64,000 nucleotides of DNA from Geotalea toluenoxydans JCM 15764 (GCF_001311985.1 NZ_BBCJ01000007.1:1-64000), one strand, 5' to 3'; positions 43,587-55,777 are shown, counted from the first letter of the stretch. The notes: generated by a model from the letters alone, not told the origin. A program made the numbers and translations.

Positions 43587-44771
43587 GTGCAGACCTTTGG
43601 CGAAGAACTTGAATCATTGCGTGCAGCCGGGCTTTTCCGTTCCATGCGCCTGGTGGAGGGGGAACAGTCCAGCCGGATCATTCTTGATGGCCGGGAGGTC
43701 TTGCTTCTCTGTTCCAACAACTACCTGGGGCTGGCGGATCATCCCCTGCTCAAGGAAGCTGCCATCAGAGCCGTCGAACGCTTTGGCGTGGGGAGCGGCG
43801 CCGCACGTCTCGTTTCCGGCAATATGGAGCTGCATCTCCGCCTGGAAGAGCGGATTGCCGCCTTCAAGGGGACCGAAGCGGCCCTGGTCTTCAATTCCGG
43901 CTATGCTGCCAATACCGGTATCATCTCCGCCATCGCCGGACGGGGAGACCTCATATTCTCCGACCGGCTGAACCACGCCAGCATTGTCGACGGTGCCCTC
44001 CTTTCCCGGGCCAAGGTTATCCGCTATTCCCACAACGACATGGTGGCATTGCGCCGCCTGCTGGAGGAGAACCGCTCCACATCCGGTCGCCGGATCATTG
44101 TCACCGACGGCGTATTCAGCATGGACGGCGATCTGGCCAAGCTGGCCGAACTGGTGGCCCTGAAAGGGGAGTTCGGCGCGCTGCTGATGGTGGATGATGC
44201 CCACGGCACCGGCGTCCTGGGGGAGCATGGGCGAGGGAGCGCCGAGCTGTGCGGGGTCATGGACCGTATCGACATCCACATGGGAACCCTGGGCAAGGCC
44301 CTGGGGAGTTTCGGCGCCTATGCCGCTGCATCTGAGGAAATCATCGATTACCTGGTAAACAGGGCCCGCAGCTTCATCTTTTCCACCTCACTGCCACCGG
44401 CGGTGCTGGCCGCCTCCATTGCCGCCTTCGATCTGGTCGATTCACCGGCAGGAGCCGATCTGCGAAAAGGGTTGGCGGCGAACAGCACCCAGTTCAAAGA
44501 TGGGCTGGAAAATGCCGGCTTCAATACCATGGGGAGCGAAACGCAGATTGTCCCGGTCTTTGTCGGCGGTGCGGAAGAGACCATGGAGTTTTCCAGAAAA
44601 CTGCTGGATCAGGGCATTTTTGTCCAGGGGATCAGGCCGCCGACGGTGCCGGTTGGCAGCTGCCGCCTGCGCTGTACGCTGATGGCGACCCATTCTCAGG
44701 CCGATGTGGACCGGGCAGTGGCGGCCATTGCCCAGGTGGGCAGGCAGCTGGGCGTAATCCGGGGGACCTGA
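43587..44771 (+). CDS. bioF: 8-amino-7-oxononanoate synthase
   Basis: Intact, 394 residues from GTG 43587 (GAAAGAGGGA six bases upstream; an ATG at 43542 lies within the likely promoter). PLP enzyme of the alpha-oxoamine synthase family: [56 protein letters not shown] and the PLP Lys in [11 protein letters not shown]. It joins pimeloyl-ACP and alanine to form KAPA, the first ring-building step of biotin synthesis. bioH and bioC follow at once. Confidence 0.95.
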   Translation: MQTFGEELESLRAAGLFRSMRLVEGEQSSRIILDGREVLLLCSNNYLGLADHPLLKEAAIRAVERFGVGSGAARLVSGNMELHLRLEERIAAFKGTEAALVFNSGYAANTGIISAIAGRGDLIFSDRLNHASIVDGALLSRAKVIRYSHNDMVALRRLLEENRSTSGRRIIVTDGVFSMDGDLAKLAELVALKGEFGALLMVDDAHGTGVLGEHGRGSAELCGVMDRIDIHMGTLGKALGSFGAYAAASEEIIDYLVNRARSFIFSTSLPPAVLAASIAAFDLVDSPAGADLRKGLAANSTQFKDGLENAGFNTMGSETQIVPVFVGGAEETMEFSRKLLDQGIFVQGIRPPTVPVGSCRLRCTLMATHSQADVDRAVAAIAQVGRQLGVIRGT

Positions 44772-44775
44772 GAAG

Positions 44776-45588
44776 ATGGCTGTTTTCGAAACCAGCGATG
44801 ACGTGACAATTCATTATGGGGATATGGGCCAGGGAGTACCGCTGGTCTTCGTCCATGGCTGGGCCATGTCCAGTGTGGTCTGGAGCTTTCAGCGGGAGCT
44901 GGCCGACCGCCGGCGGCTGATCACCATGGACCTGCGCGGTCACGGCCAGTCTGCACCCTCGGAAACCGTCACCCTCGAAGCGTTTGCCAACGACCTGATC
45001 GAGCTTTTTACCCGGCTGGATCTGCACGATGCCATCCTCGTCGGCTGGTCCATGGGGGTGCAGGTTGTATTACAGGCTTTCAAGGGTCTGCGACCACGCC
45101 TTGCCGGCCTGGTACTGGTCGGGGGAACCCCCCGTTTCAGCGCTGCTGCCGATTATCCCCATCTTGCCGCCGGTAGAGGTGAAGGGGATGGGTGTTCGCC
45201 TGAAACGGGACTATCAGAAAACCATGGGCGATTTTTTTCGGGGCATGTTCGCCGAAGGGGAGCCGGACCGGGAGCAGTACCAGCGCATCGTCCACGAGAT
45301 TGTCATGAAAGGTCGATCCCCGGAGCCCATGATGGCGCGAAAGGCACTGCAGGTGCTGGCAGATGCGGACCTGCGCCCCCTTCTCTCGGGGATAGACCGG
45401 TCGGTACTGCTCATTCACGGCGAGAAAGATACCATCTGCATGCCGGAAGCTTCCCGTTACATGGCTGAAATACTTCCCCTGGCGCGTCTGCAGATTGTTG
45501 ATGGCGGCCATGCGCCGTTCATGGCCCGTCCGGCAGAATTTAACGCCTGATCAGGGCCTTTATGGAGGAAATCATTGGGCGGCATTGA
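44776..45588 (+). CDS. bioH: Pimeloyl-ACP methyl ester esterase, frameshifted
   Basis: Alpha/beta hydrolase: FVHGWAMSSVVW, LRGHGQS, nucleophile elbow VGWSMGVQV (GWSMG), LIHGEKDTI and DGGHAPFMARP. Within bioF-bioC this marks BioH, which frees pimeloyl-ACP from its methyl ester. Two bases are missing near 45173 (ccccat-cttg; restored YPHGLPPVEVKGM). One C is missing near 45556, after which the C terminus reads LIRAFMEEIIGRH and stops at 45588. Restored length 271. It overlaps bioC by 14 bases. Confidence 0.85.
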
Positions 45589-46373
45589 TCGAGAGAAGGT
45601 AAAAGGCTCTTTCCATCGCCAGGCGGCAACCTACGACCAGCATGCCAGGGTGCAGAAGCGGGTGGTGGCAAATCTCCTGGACGCGGTGCGGAAAGAGGCG
45701 GGCAATCCGGGCAGGATCCTGGATGTGGGGTCCGGCACCGGCCGGCTCTTGGCCGAGCTGCATCGTCTCCATCCGGAGGCCCAAATCTTCGGCGCAGACT
45801 GGCACTGGGCATGTGCATCACTGCCAGCGCCCATCTGGCCGCAGCAACCTTTGTCACCGCCGATGCGGAGTCGCTCCCGTTCATGGACGGCGCCTTCAAC
45901 CTGGTCACTTCCACCTCCACCTATCAATGGCTTCCCAACCTGGGTCATGCCTTCGCCGAGGCGCGTCGGGTCCTGGCTCCGGGGGGTACCTTTCTCTTTG
46001 CCCTTTTCGGTGAACGAACTCTTTTCGAGCTGAAGGATGCGCATTTTCTGGCGCTGAAGCGGGAAGGGGAGGTGGAGGATATCACCCACCGCTTTTTTTC
46101 CCCGGCACGGGTTGAGGAGGCATTGGCTGGTGCCGGATTTAGCCTGTGCCGGGTGGAGTCGATGCTGGAGGTGGAACTTCATGCCGACGTCACGGCTCTG
46201 CTTAAATCGCTGAAAAAAATCGGTGCCGGCAATGCTTCCCCCAGGGCCTCTGCCGGCCTTTTCGGTCGCCAACGCATGCTGGCGATGATGGATATCTATC
46301 GGGAGAAATATGGAACTGCCGACGCATTCCTGCCACCTACGAGGTCATTTATGGTGCAGGACGGTGCCCATGA
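45575..46373 (+). CDS. bioC: Malonyl-ACP O-methyltransferase, frameshifted
   Basis: The TTG start has GGAGGAA upstream and overlaps bioH. VKGSFHRQAATYDQHARVQ is the BioC N-terminal helix. Motif I is ILDVGSGTGRLL, and TSTSTYQWLPN is the BioC-specific Q-W motif. BioC methylates malonyl-ACP so that fatty acid synthesis can build the pimelate chain. Bases are missing near 45807 (restored GADLALGMCITA) and near 46334 (restored LPTYEVIYGAGR). Restored length 266, ending at 46373. Confidence 0.9.
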
Positions 46374-46386
46374 GCTGCTTAATTGG

Positions 46387-46416
46387 TTGACACGGGGCGT
46401 GCCACCGGTGTATTAG
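46387..46416 (+). promoter_or_regulatory. Probable sigma-70 promoter of hisI
   Basis: ttgaca (46387-46392), 18 bases, tattag (46411-46416), 42 bases before the hisI start. It lies just after the corrected bioC stop. Confidence 0.6.
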
Positions 46417-46457
46417 AGAGTACTTTTTCAAGTAAGACCAAGGAAGGATGTATTGTC

Positions 46458-46835
46458 ATGATCAAGATCGATTTCGAGAAGATGGGGGGGCTGATTCCGG
46501 CGGTAATCCAGGATTACCAGTCGGGCGAGGTGTTGATGGTGGCCTTCATGGATCAGAAAACCCTGGATTTGACCCTGAAGGACGGCAAGACCTGGTTCTT
46601 CAGCCGCACCCGCAACAAGTACTGGATGAAGGGTGAGGAGTCGGGCAACACCCAGGAGGTGATGGAAGTGCTCACCGATTGCGACGCAGACACCGTCGTC
46701 ATCAAGGTGAAGCAGAACGGCCCTGCCGCCTGCCATACCGGCAACAGGAGCTGCTTTTATGTGAAGTGGGAAAAAGGAAAGTGGGTGGAGCATTCCAATC
46801 CGCTCTTCGATCCGTCGCAGGTATATAAGAAATGA
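46458..46835 (+). CDS. hisI: Phosphoribosyl-AMP cyclohydrolase
   Basis: Intact, 125 residues, with AAGGAAGGA upstream. [44 protein letters not shown] and the metal-binding [11 protein letters not shown]...[10 protein letters not shown] are the standard HisI motifs. It opens the purine ring of PR-AMP in histidine synthesis. It is the stand-alone form without the HisE pyrophosphatase domain. A REP-like repeat separates it from hisG. Confidence 0.95.
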   Translation: MIKIDFEKMGGLIPAVIQDYQSGEVLMVAFMDQKTLDLTLKDGKTWFFSRTRNKYWMKGEESGNTQEVMEVLTDCDADTVVIKVKQNGPAACHTGNRSCFYVKWEKGKWVEHSNPLFDPSQVYKK

Positions 46836-46837
46836 CC

Positions 46838-46908
46838 GTAGGGGCGCTGCTTGCCGCGCCCCGGTTCAGGTGGCAAGATCACATGGGCGCAGCAAGCAGC
46901 GCCCCTAC
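46838..46908. repeat. REP-like inverted repeat between hisI and hisG
   Basis: gtaggggcgctgcttgc (46838-46854) and gcaagcagcgcccctac (46892-46908) are exact inverse complements with a 37-base loop. It begins right at the hisI stop. No T run follows, so read-through into hisG is likely, possibly with mRNA stabilisation of hisI. Confidence 0.8.
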
Positions 46909-46930
46909 ATTTCATTCAAAGGACCAAGCC

Positions 46931-47805
46931 ATGTCCAATATATTGAAATTCGGTATCCCGAAGGGAAGTTTGGAAGACGCCACCGTCGATCTTTTTGCCA
47001 AGGCGGGGTGGAAGATTTCCATTTCTTCCCGCAGTTATTTCCCCGGTGTTGATGATGCCGAGCTCAACTGCAAGCTGATCCGTCCCCAGGAGATGGGCAA
47101 GTATGTGGAGCGCGGCACCATAGACGTGGGTATTGCCGGCCGCGACTGGGTGCGGGAGAATGACTCGGACGTGGTGGAAGTGTGCGAGATGGTCTATTCC
47201 AAGGTATCTCGCCGCCCGGTGCGCTGGGTGCTGGTAGTGGCCCAGGATTCCAAGGTGCAGAAGCCGGAAGATCTGGCGGGGGCCACCATCTCCACTGAGC
47301 TGGTTGGCTTTACCAAACGCTACTTTGCCGAAAGGAACATTCCGGTAACAGTGGAATTTTCCTGGGGGGCAACCGAGGCCAAGGTGGTGGACGGCCTCTG
47401 CGACGCCATCGTCGAGGTGACCGAAACCGGCTCCACCATCCGCGCCAACAACCTGCGCATCGTCTGCGACCTCATGGAATCGGTGCCGGTGATGATCGCC
47501 AACCGCAAATCCTGGGAAGATCCCTGGAAACGGGAGAAGATCGAGACCATCGCCACCCTGCTGAAATCGGCCCTGGCCGCCGAGGGGATGGTGGGCCTGA
47601 AAATGAACGCCCCCGGCGACAAGGTGGAGGCAATCACCAAGGTTCTCCCCAGCCAGAAGGCTGCCACCGTTTCCCACCTCTACAACTCCGACTGGGTCTC
47701 AATCGAGAGCATCCTCAACGAAAAGGAAGTGCGCTCCATCGTGCCGGCCTGCTCAAGCTGGGTGCCGAGGGGATTGTGGAATATCCTTTGAACAAGATTA
47801 TCTGA
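46931..47805 (+). CDS. hisG: ATP phosphoribosyltransferase (long form), frameshifted at the end
   Basis: ATG 46931. First enzyme of histidine synthesis. Motifs: [46 protein letters not shown], and the PRPP loop [24 protein letters not shown]. The C-terminal ACT-like regulatory domain ([20 protein letters not shown]) marks the long hexameric form that is inhibited by histidine. A C is missing near 47750. The restored end [19 protein letters not shown] gives 291 residues. Confidence 0.95.
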
Positions 47806-47821
47806 GGGATGAATGACGGAC

Positions 47822-47861
47822 AAAGCCCGCAAACCTGATACAGGTTCAGCGGGCTTTTTTT
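47822..47861 (+). terminator. Rho-independent terminator after hisG
   Basis: aaagcccgc (47822-47830) pairs with gcgggcttt (47849-47857), an inner aacctg / caggtt extends the stem, and a T run follows. It ends the histidine genes before the converging pilin operon. Confidence 0.9.
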
Positions 47862-47916
47862 GTGACCAGGCTTGCAGGGTGGGAGCGGCGTCCTTAGTCA
47901 ACGGGACTGGAAGCAG

Positions 47917-48539
47917 TCAGTAAGCATACAACACTGATAGTGCCGCCTTCTCCTTGGGATTGACCTCCGCTTCGCCCTGTACCTCAAACGAGTATAAATT
48001 GGGCGTTCTTGGCGTTTGGGTAGTGGCGCTTGTTCCGGCCACTCCCGCTCCGGCATCCAGGTAGTCGATGCCGCTGGTATCGATGAGCCCGACACCGGGA
48101 ACGGTATCAACAATCTTTGTATAGACCTTGAAATTGTTGCCGGTGGTTGCCCCCTGCAGGACGAAGGTCAGATCCGGTGCCTCTTTGGCATTGACCGTTT
48201 TGGACACAGTCGTTGGCCACGAAGAGGTGGCTGTCGTCAATTTGGTTTCCAGTCCATTGCCGGAAGGGAACATGAGGCTGAGTGAGGTACCGAAATCATC
48301 GAAGTGTTTTTTGTCCCGTCCGAATAGTTGCCGAAACGGACGGGGTATGACGGTTCTCGTCACCAGCTCGGTTCCACCATAGGAAGCTTCCAGTGCATTG
48401 CGGTAGCGTTTCTGGGCGCCGACATCTTTGTTCCTGACAAAACGTAGTACATCATCATCATGATTATGATGAGACATATCAGGGTGAACATCACGGCAGT
48501 TATCAAAGCTATACCTTGCTGGTTCTTAAGTATCTTCAT
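47917..48539 (-). CDS. PilX-like minor pilin-assembly protein, frameshifted
   Basis: ATG 48539. N terminus MKILKNQQGIALITAVMFTL is the PilX type: a type IV pilin-like segment without the usual Glu5 but with a strong hydrophobic helix. One base is missing near 48420. It then continues QKRYRNALEASYGGTELV, the PilX helix in which A-E-A-G is replaced by L-E-A-S. Restored length 207. It is the last gene of the pilY1 operon. Its role is priming of the pilus with PilVW and PilY1. Confidence 0.8.
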
Positions 48540-48553
48540 AGAATCACCGCCAT

Positions 48554-49717
48554 TTATTGAAGCAGATTTTTCGGCCGCACCACGATTGTATATACCTTCC
48601 ACCTGTAATTTTTGTATTGGGACGTGATAGGAAAAGATCGACCCCTCTGTACCCCATCAAGGACCTCGCCCACTTGAATTGAATTGCCTGGATAAGTGTA
48701 GAAGCGGTCCTTCTTTCCTTCCTGTGCCAGGACATAGACCTTATTTCCCGTAACTGCGTCCGAATGTCTTCCGCTGTAGGTGAAGATGTGTTGGCTGGTG
48801 CATTCAAGTACTGGTTGATGCGTCCTGCCCCGTCCGTGTCCAGCCCATATACCACCTGCATGTCGGCCACGCAGTCAAGAAGCGGCATGCCCGTGGCAAG
48901 TTTTCCTGCATTGGCGCCCGTTCCCTGAATAACGGTGGACTTGTAAAGAATTCCGGTATTGTCGGCGCAGGTCGAAGGCATGCTTGCGGGGGGGGCGGGG
49001 CGCGCTATGTAGTAATCAGCTGTTGAAGGGAAAGCGGACATCTGTGTCGGCGCTGATGCCATACATTTCAAAGGTGTCGCCGCTCTGATGACTAGCTGGA
49101 GATGAGAAATTGGCGAAGGTGCCGGAAAAAACCGTGCTGCTGGAGGCTATCAACTGCCTGGTCACCGGGGTGGTATTGAGGGCATTCCTGACTATGATGA
49201 CACGATCGGTAGAGGCAAAATCACGATCGGACAATCCCCAGACTTTTCTTGTTCTTATGCCGTCTTTGTCATAGGACACGGTGGTCCATCTCTTTGAGGC
49301 GGCATCAGTACCGATAGAGGTAGACTTTATGACCAGATAATTGGAGCCGGCATTGAAGGTCGTGGTGTCGGACTGAACGGCGCGTGGTGCATTGCCCGTG
49401 CTCTCGTTGTAGGTGCTGACGCTCTTCCCGGAAGGCCTGATGTCATCAGTTTCGGTGTTCTCAGTACTTGCTTCGCTGTAGGTAACCGCAGGAGAGAAAT
49501 CCCATGGTAAACCGAAACCGGTTTTTTCAAGGTCGGCCCTCAGTATTTCCAGACCGACGATTCCGGCTATCTGGGTTTCGGCAGACTTCGTCTGCTGCGC
49601 CGATTGGTCCACCGTCTTCTCGAAGGCGGTTGCCGTAACGATAATAATCGTGATGAATATGGCCATGACTACAATCAGTTCCGTTAGAGTGAATCCTTTT
49701 TCGTTCCGGACATGCAT
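48554..49717 (-). CDS. PilW-like minor pilin, frameshifted
   Basis: From ATG 49717: MHVRNEKGFTLTELIVVMAI has the prepilin cleavage site G-FTLTE. A large C-terminal region with few landmarks (SNYLVIKSTSIG, DRVIIVRN, CVADMQVVYGLDTDGAGRI) follows, as in PilW. The frame breaks near 49025 (two bases) and 48722 (one). Restored end VYTIVVRPKNLLQ. About 388 residues. Processed by PilD, it acts in pilus initiation. Confidence 0.85.
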
Positions 49718-49743
49718 GTTTTTCTCTCTTCTGCCGTACCAGG

Positions 49744-50175
49744 CTAGGGCATTCTTGAAATAGGTGCCGACACCCTGTTGGTGTAGGTGGCCCCCTTGTA
49801 GGTCCATGTGACCGTGACGTGCAATTGCAGGGTGGTCGGATTATTCAACGCATCATGGGAGAGGACATCCGAACTGGTATTTACCATGAGTTTTTTGCCG
49901 GTGCCTCGTATCTTGCCGGCGGTCGATATCAAGGGAAAAGTCACGGATGTGGCAGGATGAACCGGAGCGACTGTGTCAAAGGTCTTCCCTCTCATTTCGT
50001 TCAGATATTTTTCGCCCACATAGACCGCCTCGTCACGGAGATGGTTTTTCAGGTTATAATCCTGTGCCACATTCAGCGATTGAAGGAGACCGACTGCCCC
50101 TATCATCATAATGACTATGGCAATCATAACCTCCGTCAAGGTGAAGCCGTTATTATTGCTGTTTAATATTGGCAC
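49744..50175 (-). CDS. pilV: PilV-like minor pilin
   Basis: The GTG at 50175 is chosen because GGAGG lies 8 bases upstream; longer frames would overlap the previous gene further. NNNGFTLTEVMIAIVIMMIGAVGLL carries the prepilin site G-FTLTE, and QSLNVAQDYNLKNHLRDEAVYVGEKYLNEMR is typical of PilV. Intact, 143 residues. It overlaps the upstream pilin gene by 23 bases. Confidence 0.85.
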   Translation of the reverse strand: MPILNSNNNGFTLTEVMIAIVIMMIGAVGLLQSLNVAQDYNLKNHLRDEAVYVGEKYLNEMRGKTFDTVAPVHPATSVTFPLISTAGKIRGTGKKLMVNTSSDVLSHDALNNPTTLQLHVTVTWTYKGATYTNRVSAPISRMP

Positions 50176-50659
50176 CTGCACAGCCTCCTCCCGTCCTTTT
50201 ACCAAGATTCACCCGAACCTGTGAAATTGCCATGCTGTCAACCGCCGCTGCATTTACGACTGCCGTGTCATTTGTGGGTAAAATGCAGAGGTATCTTTTT
50301 GTGTCGGGCGTCAGGCCTCTGGTCAGTCCCTGGGCGTCGAAGATCACGGGACTGCTGTCGTCATCGTTCCACACCACGCTGTACGGGAGATCCTTGGTCG
50401 TTATGGGAGTAGCGGTGGTGTCATCGGATGCATATATCTTGAATTGCTTTCCAGTGATAACCACACTGCGTGGGTTTTTACTGTAAAGTGCCTGGAGCCG
50501 GACCTCCATCAGGTCTGCCTGCATTTTTTTGATCTGACTTTCGACCCCGGACTTCAGAGTCATCTGGTTCCAGTTATGGGTTGCGATGGCCAGAAGAGTT
50601 GCCATTATGGCCATAACAACTAGCAACTCCACCAATGAAAATCCACGTTCGCGCTGCAT
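50153..50659 (-). CDS. GspH/FimT-type pseudopilin
   Basis: Intact, 168 residues. MQRERGFSLVELLVVMAIMATLLAIATHNW has the prepilin peptidase site G-FSLVE, followed by a GspH-like domain (DLMEVRLQALYSKNPRSVVITGKQFKIYAS). A minor pilin of the FimT/FimU group. It starts one base after pilY1 stops, which shows translational coupling. Confidence 0.9.
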   Translation of the reverse strand: MQRERGFSLVELLVVMAIMATLLAIATHNWNQMTLKSGVESQIKKMQADLMEVRLQALYSKNPRSVVITGKQFKIYASDDTTATPITTKDLPYSVVWNDDDSSPVIFDAQGLTRGLTPDTKRYLCILPTNDTAVVNAAAVDSMAISQVRVNLGKRTGGGCAGANIKQQ

Positions 50660-50660
50660 A

Positions 50661-53600
50661 TTAGTGTTCCTGTATATGAAGAATCTTCTTCACCGGTCGG
50701 TTGGTGCTGCTGCTGATTACCGGTGGCGCGTCAGAAGGCGGCTTACCTCCACCGACAGGTACCGGTGGCGGCGGAGTAGTGGGAGGATCGACACCTGGAG
50801 TCCCACCTGGCGTATAGTTTGACGGCGGGTAGAGGATTCCCTTCGGGGGCGTTCCTGGGCAGCCATAGGCTTCAGCCAGGCTGATTTCTTTGAATTCCCC
50901 TGTGGAAAGCTGAACGAGTACTTTGCCCTGCAGGGAGTTGCAGCTTGGAGCCCCTCCACTGCTGTAGTTCAAGATGCGTAGGAACGAATTTCCGCCATAG
51001 CCGCATTTATCCATGGTGGGTTTGAAGGTGGTGAACAGTACGGAGCCGTTGGTTAGTGCAACCGGATCGGTAACCACACGTTCTGCGCCAACATCAGTCG
51101 TGGATGCGTTGAGATCGATGCGCCAGCCAGGATTTGCACCCACTGCCGAAACCGAACTGGTTTGATTGACCAGCGTGCCGGAAACAGCAGCGGTACAGCT
51201 TCCGTCAAGGAAGTTCCCAGGCTTGGCGGCGGTATTGTAGCAGGGCTCTTTGATGCCGAACAGCGCTCGCCGGTTGGAGTAGTCGTCGAGACTGGTCCCG
51301 TCCCGATAAAAATAGCGCCCGGTTCCAAAAAAGAGCCAGAGATTCTTGTTGAGGGACCTGGTATCCTGGAGACGGGCGATTGACGTGGTGACAGGCCCGA
51401 TACCGTCGATGACTTTACTGTAGGTCCAGGGATTGGTTGCATCGTCTGGAGTCATACTCTCTTTGGTCATGATCCTGACGACGCCGCCGTCTGTCCATGC
51501 ACCATCGGTAGTTGAATACTTCACATATCCTGCATAGATTGCATCGTCCTGATAATTGCCCGCGACCCCTGGGCCTGCCCTGCGGTCGGCATCTATGGAC
51601 CCTCCGATCATGGAGCCGGCAAAGGCATTGTCGATATCGGTGGTGATCGTCTTCGCCACTCCAGTTTTCAGGTCAACGATGAAAAACCTAAGATGGTGGT
51701 CGGAGCCTGCTCTAAGTTGATGGGTGTCGGTATCGATGGGGCCGAATGGGCCGTTGCCGAAGACTGCATACCAGCGGCCGTTCTTATTCCGGTCTCCCAC
51801 CCTGACAATGGCCGGCCCGGTTGTGGCGAAGCCGAGCTGGTTGCTGCTGAATTCCCAGAGGAGCTGTGGATTGTTCTGATCAGTGACGTCCAGGGCGAAA
51901 TAGGATGAATAACCGAGGCTTTTTAAGGCATTATCCGGATCCACAATCGGTGTCTGTATGCATGCTACGTCTCCGGTGCAGGAACTGCGGGTGGCACCAC
52001 CGATGCCCATGGAACCGATGACGATTGTTCGCCAGGTGTTGACTGTTTTTGTCTGATCCCAGTAATCGGCTACCGTTCCATCCCCTATGCTTGCATCCAG
52101 AAGCAGAGTCCTGCCGTCGACGGCATAGAGATGTTCGTAGTGGGGATCGCTAAGGTATTTGAGGTAGGGAAGGAAGTTTCTCGGTATGTAAGCCCATTCC
52201 TCTCTACCCAGATTGGATCCGGTCAGCGATGCTTTTTCCGTGTCGTTGGATCTTACCGAAAGCAGGCCCAGTTTGAATGCGTGGAGCATGCCGTCGTTTG
52301 CACCAACGTAAACCATGCCGCGGCTTTTATAGTTACTGGTATTGATGAAGCTTTCATAGGTCTTGTCGCTGTAACCTGCAGAAGGGGATAGATTGTAGGA
52401 ATTCAGGCGGACCGTCGACTGGACCGCGGTGTTGAGGATATGATGTCTCCCAGGCGCCAGATACCGGAACTGACCGTTGTTGCCGGGGATGGATCTTTGA
52501 TGTCGACCCGCCGTCTCCGCAGGGTCGAGTCATTGGGATAATCTTCTCCGTGTACCCAATTGATCAATGTGGGCGCCTGGGCTGCGGTTACATTCAGATA
52601 GGGTGCCAGGGCCGTTGAATTGTCAGTGACAGAACCTCCGGGATAGGTGGAGGAGGAGAAATCGATCAAAGATGTTCCGTTGAGCGTGGTCTTGATCTTA
52701 CGCGGATCAGGATTGGTTCCTGTCGTAGTGATGTTCCTGCTCCAGAGGAGTTTGCCTGCGCGCCAAATGCTCTTGACAAAATCCGGGTCAATGGGGGAGC
52801 CGATTGCCGTGTCGCCAGCTCCATCGCCATTGGTATCCTGATAGCGCTGCACCATTGTCTTATCTGCGCTATTGTCGAAGTAGAAGCTGGTGACGTAATC
52901 TTGAGTCAGCTTCAGCTTCAGGTCTCCATCAGTGTCCTCCCTGATGGTGCTGTTGTTAATATAAGGGTCCACGTAGTACCAGAGGTTCTGCATTTCACCG
53001 ATCCAATTTACAGAGGTGTCGTTGGCAAATATTTTCTGAGGATAGAACACAGCCTGAAGAATATTGGCGCCACTCCCCTCGCTGTTGGAGAGGATGGAGG
53101 CCGCCGTACCCGAGGCAGCTTTGGCTGCAACCGACGAAAATGCGGCATCTATCTGGTTATACAGGCTTTGTGGGTCGGCAGCAGAAAAAAGTGTCGTCCC
53201 ACCGTTTTTAGCTGTGTTTTGCATAAGTGTTTTCGGGTCGCAAAGCCCTGTCTGGCTGCTTGTCTCTTGCCCTGAATAGACGACATACGTCGTTATGGAC
53301 TCGCTAGAATTCTGGGGTGCTGCAGTGCTGGCCGTACCGGATGTTACCAGAGTTTTTATGTTGCGATTCTTTGCCACCCACGCCAGATCGCTGATGCTCC
53401 TGCTTCCCGAATAAGTGGGGCACGTGGACCCGCCATAGACATTAGTAGCGTCATAGCCGACATCACCAGGTCTGTAGGTTGTGGTGCCGATAGTATAAGG
53501 AACTGCTGAAGCATACTGCGTGGCCAAGCCCTCGGAAACGGTATGTCTGTCTGCAGTGGACATACCGTCGGTAATGAGCAGGATATTGTTGGACTGGCAC

Positions 53601-55777
53601 CTGAACTGGGAGGGGTTTTTGCTCGTGTTATAGCTGGTGGCCGTGTTGGGGCCGAGAACGCTGAAATTGAAATCCCTGCTGGTGGGCGGGTTGGTGCCGT
53701 AATTGTTGGTCCTGGCAAAATAACCCATGGCATTGTAAAAGGCTTCGGCGAAAGGGGTCCATGAGGTGGCAGGGATTGCATCGATACTGTTGATTAAACC
53801 GGAACTGTGATTGCCCACCGAGGGCTGGCAGTACTCGCCGCTTGGACAATCGGAATCGACGTCGCAGGATGTGGTGGTCGTAACGGAGCATTTGCCTGCG
53901 CCCACATAGGATATGAGCTGCCCTCCGTCCGTTTTGGGCAGGGGCTCACAGGTTTGTCCGGACCCGGTCGGACAGTCGGTGGAAGCAATACACATGCGGG
54001 TGGTAAAACCTGTCCCGGCGGAGTAGCAGGCCTTGGTGCAGGGCAAGGACGTACTGCCGCACTCCGAGCCGCTGCCGTTGTTCTGGAAAGAAATTGCGCC
54101 GAGGCGGATACGGCTGCCGTACTTGTCCACGAGCCCCGATGGAGGGGCGGCAAGTGCAACATTCGCCTTAAAACTCCCCACCCTGGTAAGATTGTTCAAC
54201 CCCTGCTGCATGACAAAGCCGGGGATACTGGCAGTAGCCGTACTTGTGGTGACCGCCGTTGAGGACGGATCGGCAATGGGGTTGGTTTTGACGTTGACCT
54301 GACAATAATTCTCCATCTGCGCCAGTACATTCGGACTACATGGACCGTTGAAATCGGTGCCGTTCCAGCAAGCACCAAGATAGCCCGTGTAAGAGGTGCC
54401 GTTAATTGTATAGGTGAGGACGCTGGAACAAATTGAATAGCCTGAATTGGGATCGGTAATCTGATCGGGTCTGATGGTGGCGTAGATATTCTTGCAATCG
54501 CCTTGAAGGGTGTTCAGGTTGGTGCTGTACCCCTGGGCGCCCCCGGTCATCCCCTGGTAACAGTTGTGGAGGGCGTGGTTCCATATGTCCGTGGCATTGA
54601 TGGATGAGGAACCCGCCCCGACGCAGCCTTTGGTGTCTCCGGAGAAAGTGCCCAGGTTTACATTGACACCACTGGCCACTTTGCTCCAGTCGTTCGTTGC
54701 TTTGAGGCAGTCAGTCGCATTGTATGTGCCGGCATAGATTTCGATGTATGTCTGCCCATATTCGGTGGATAGGTTTTGAGTAGTACCGACACCCGCTGGT
54801 GTCCCCCCATGGATGGCGAAGGTCAGGTTGACTCCCGATACGGATTTGAGGAACTCCCGCCCGCCGCACCCACGCGTCTCCGAAACCAGAACATTTGCTG
54901 ACGTATCGAATTTGCCACCGGTGAGGATCTTTTTCTCCTGGTCGAATTTGGAAGCGGTGAGCCAGTTAAGGAAGTTGCCGCTGACGACGAATCCCGTGGA
55001 GTCGCCGACCACTGCCTCGGCAGCTCCTGTTCCCGTCGTGTTGACGCAGAAGTAGGCAGGGGTGCCGGCAGAATAGGTGCAGCTTCCCGGCATACTTGCA
55101 CCGCTGGTGAATTTGTTGTTAGTGAAATCATAGCTGTAGGTGGCAGCGGCATCGAAATAGCCGTAATAGTTGCTGGTAGTGGTATAAGGCGTGTAGGTGG
55201 TATCGTAGCACTGGCGGCTGGCGCTGCATGTGTTGTTACAGATATCGTCTGCAGCCCATGTACAAGTGCTACCTGCCGGACAGGTTCCCCCACTGGAAGT
55301 GCATCCACTATTCGCGGAACACGCTATTGGACTTAGTGTTATTGCCGTGGTCACAGTGGCTGTTGTGCAGAGGTTCCTGCTGGACTTGGGACCTGTAAGA
55401 ACGCAGGTATCTCCGGGTACGATCCTCTGACAATCCGCATCGGTAGTGCACGCCGCTTTGGAAGCGGTCCCTCCCGACGAGGCATAACTTCCCACACAAA
55501 AGGCTTGGCCTGCTGAAGCGCATTGGGAGTCGGCAGTACATTGAGTGGTGGGGTTATTGGCGCAATATTTATTGGAGGTGTCCTGGTAAGCCAGGTCATA
55601 CATACTGGCGGAGTTATCGATCATCAACAAAAGGTTCGGTTTTATCCCTGCAGTGATGAAAGGCGGGGTGATGCAGTACTGGTTTCCGGGGTCGGCCTGT
55701 GAAAAGGCAGGAAGCAGGGTGAGGAAAAAAGCTATTTTCCAGGACTTGTTTTTCAGCAGGTAGCTGATCGATTTCAT
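50661..55777 (-). CDS. pilY1: PilY1-like pilus tip/assembly protein with Cys-rich N-terminal part, frameshifted
   Basis: From ATG 55777. After a signal peptide (SWKIAFFLTLLPAFSQA) a vWA-like start (LLLMIDNSASM, metal-site DxSxS) is interrupted by several Cys-rich loops with the plan C-x(4)-D-x-x-C-x(6-8)-C, about residues 60-190 and 590-680. The C-terminal PilY1 beta-propeller (VYVGANDGMLHAF, RRALFGIKEP) follows, and then a Pro-rich tail. One base is missing near 52395. Restored length 1705, longer than Pseudomonas PilY1 (about 1160). It is first in the operon and probably sits at the pilus tip or on the cell surface. Confidence 0.9.
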
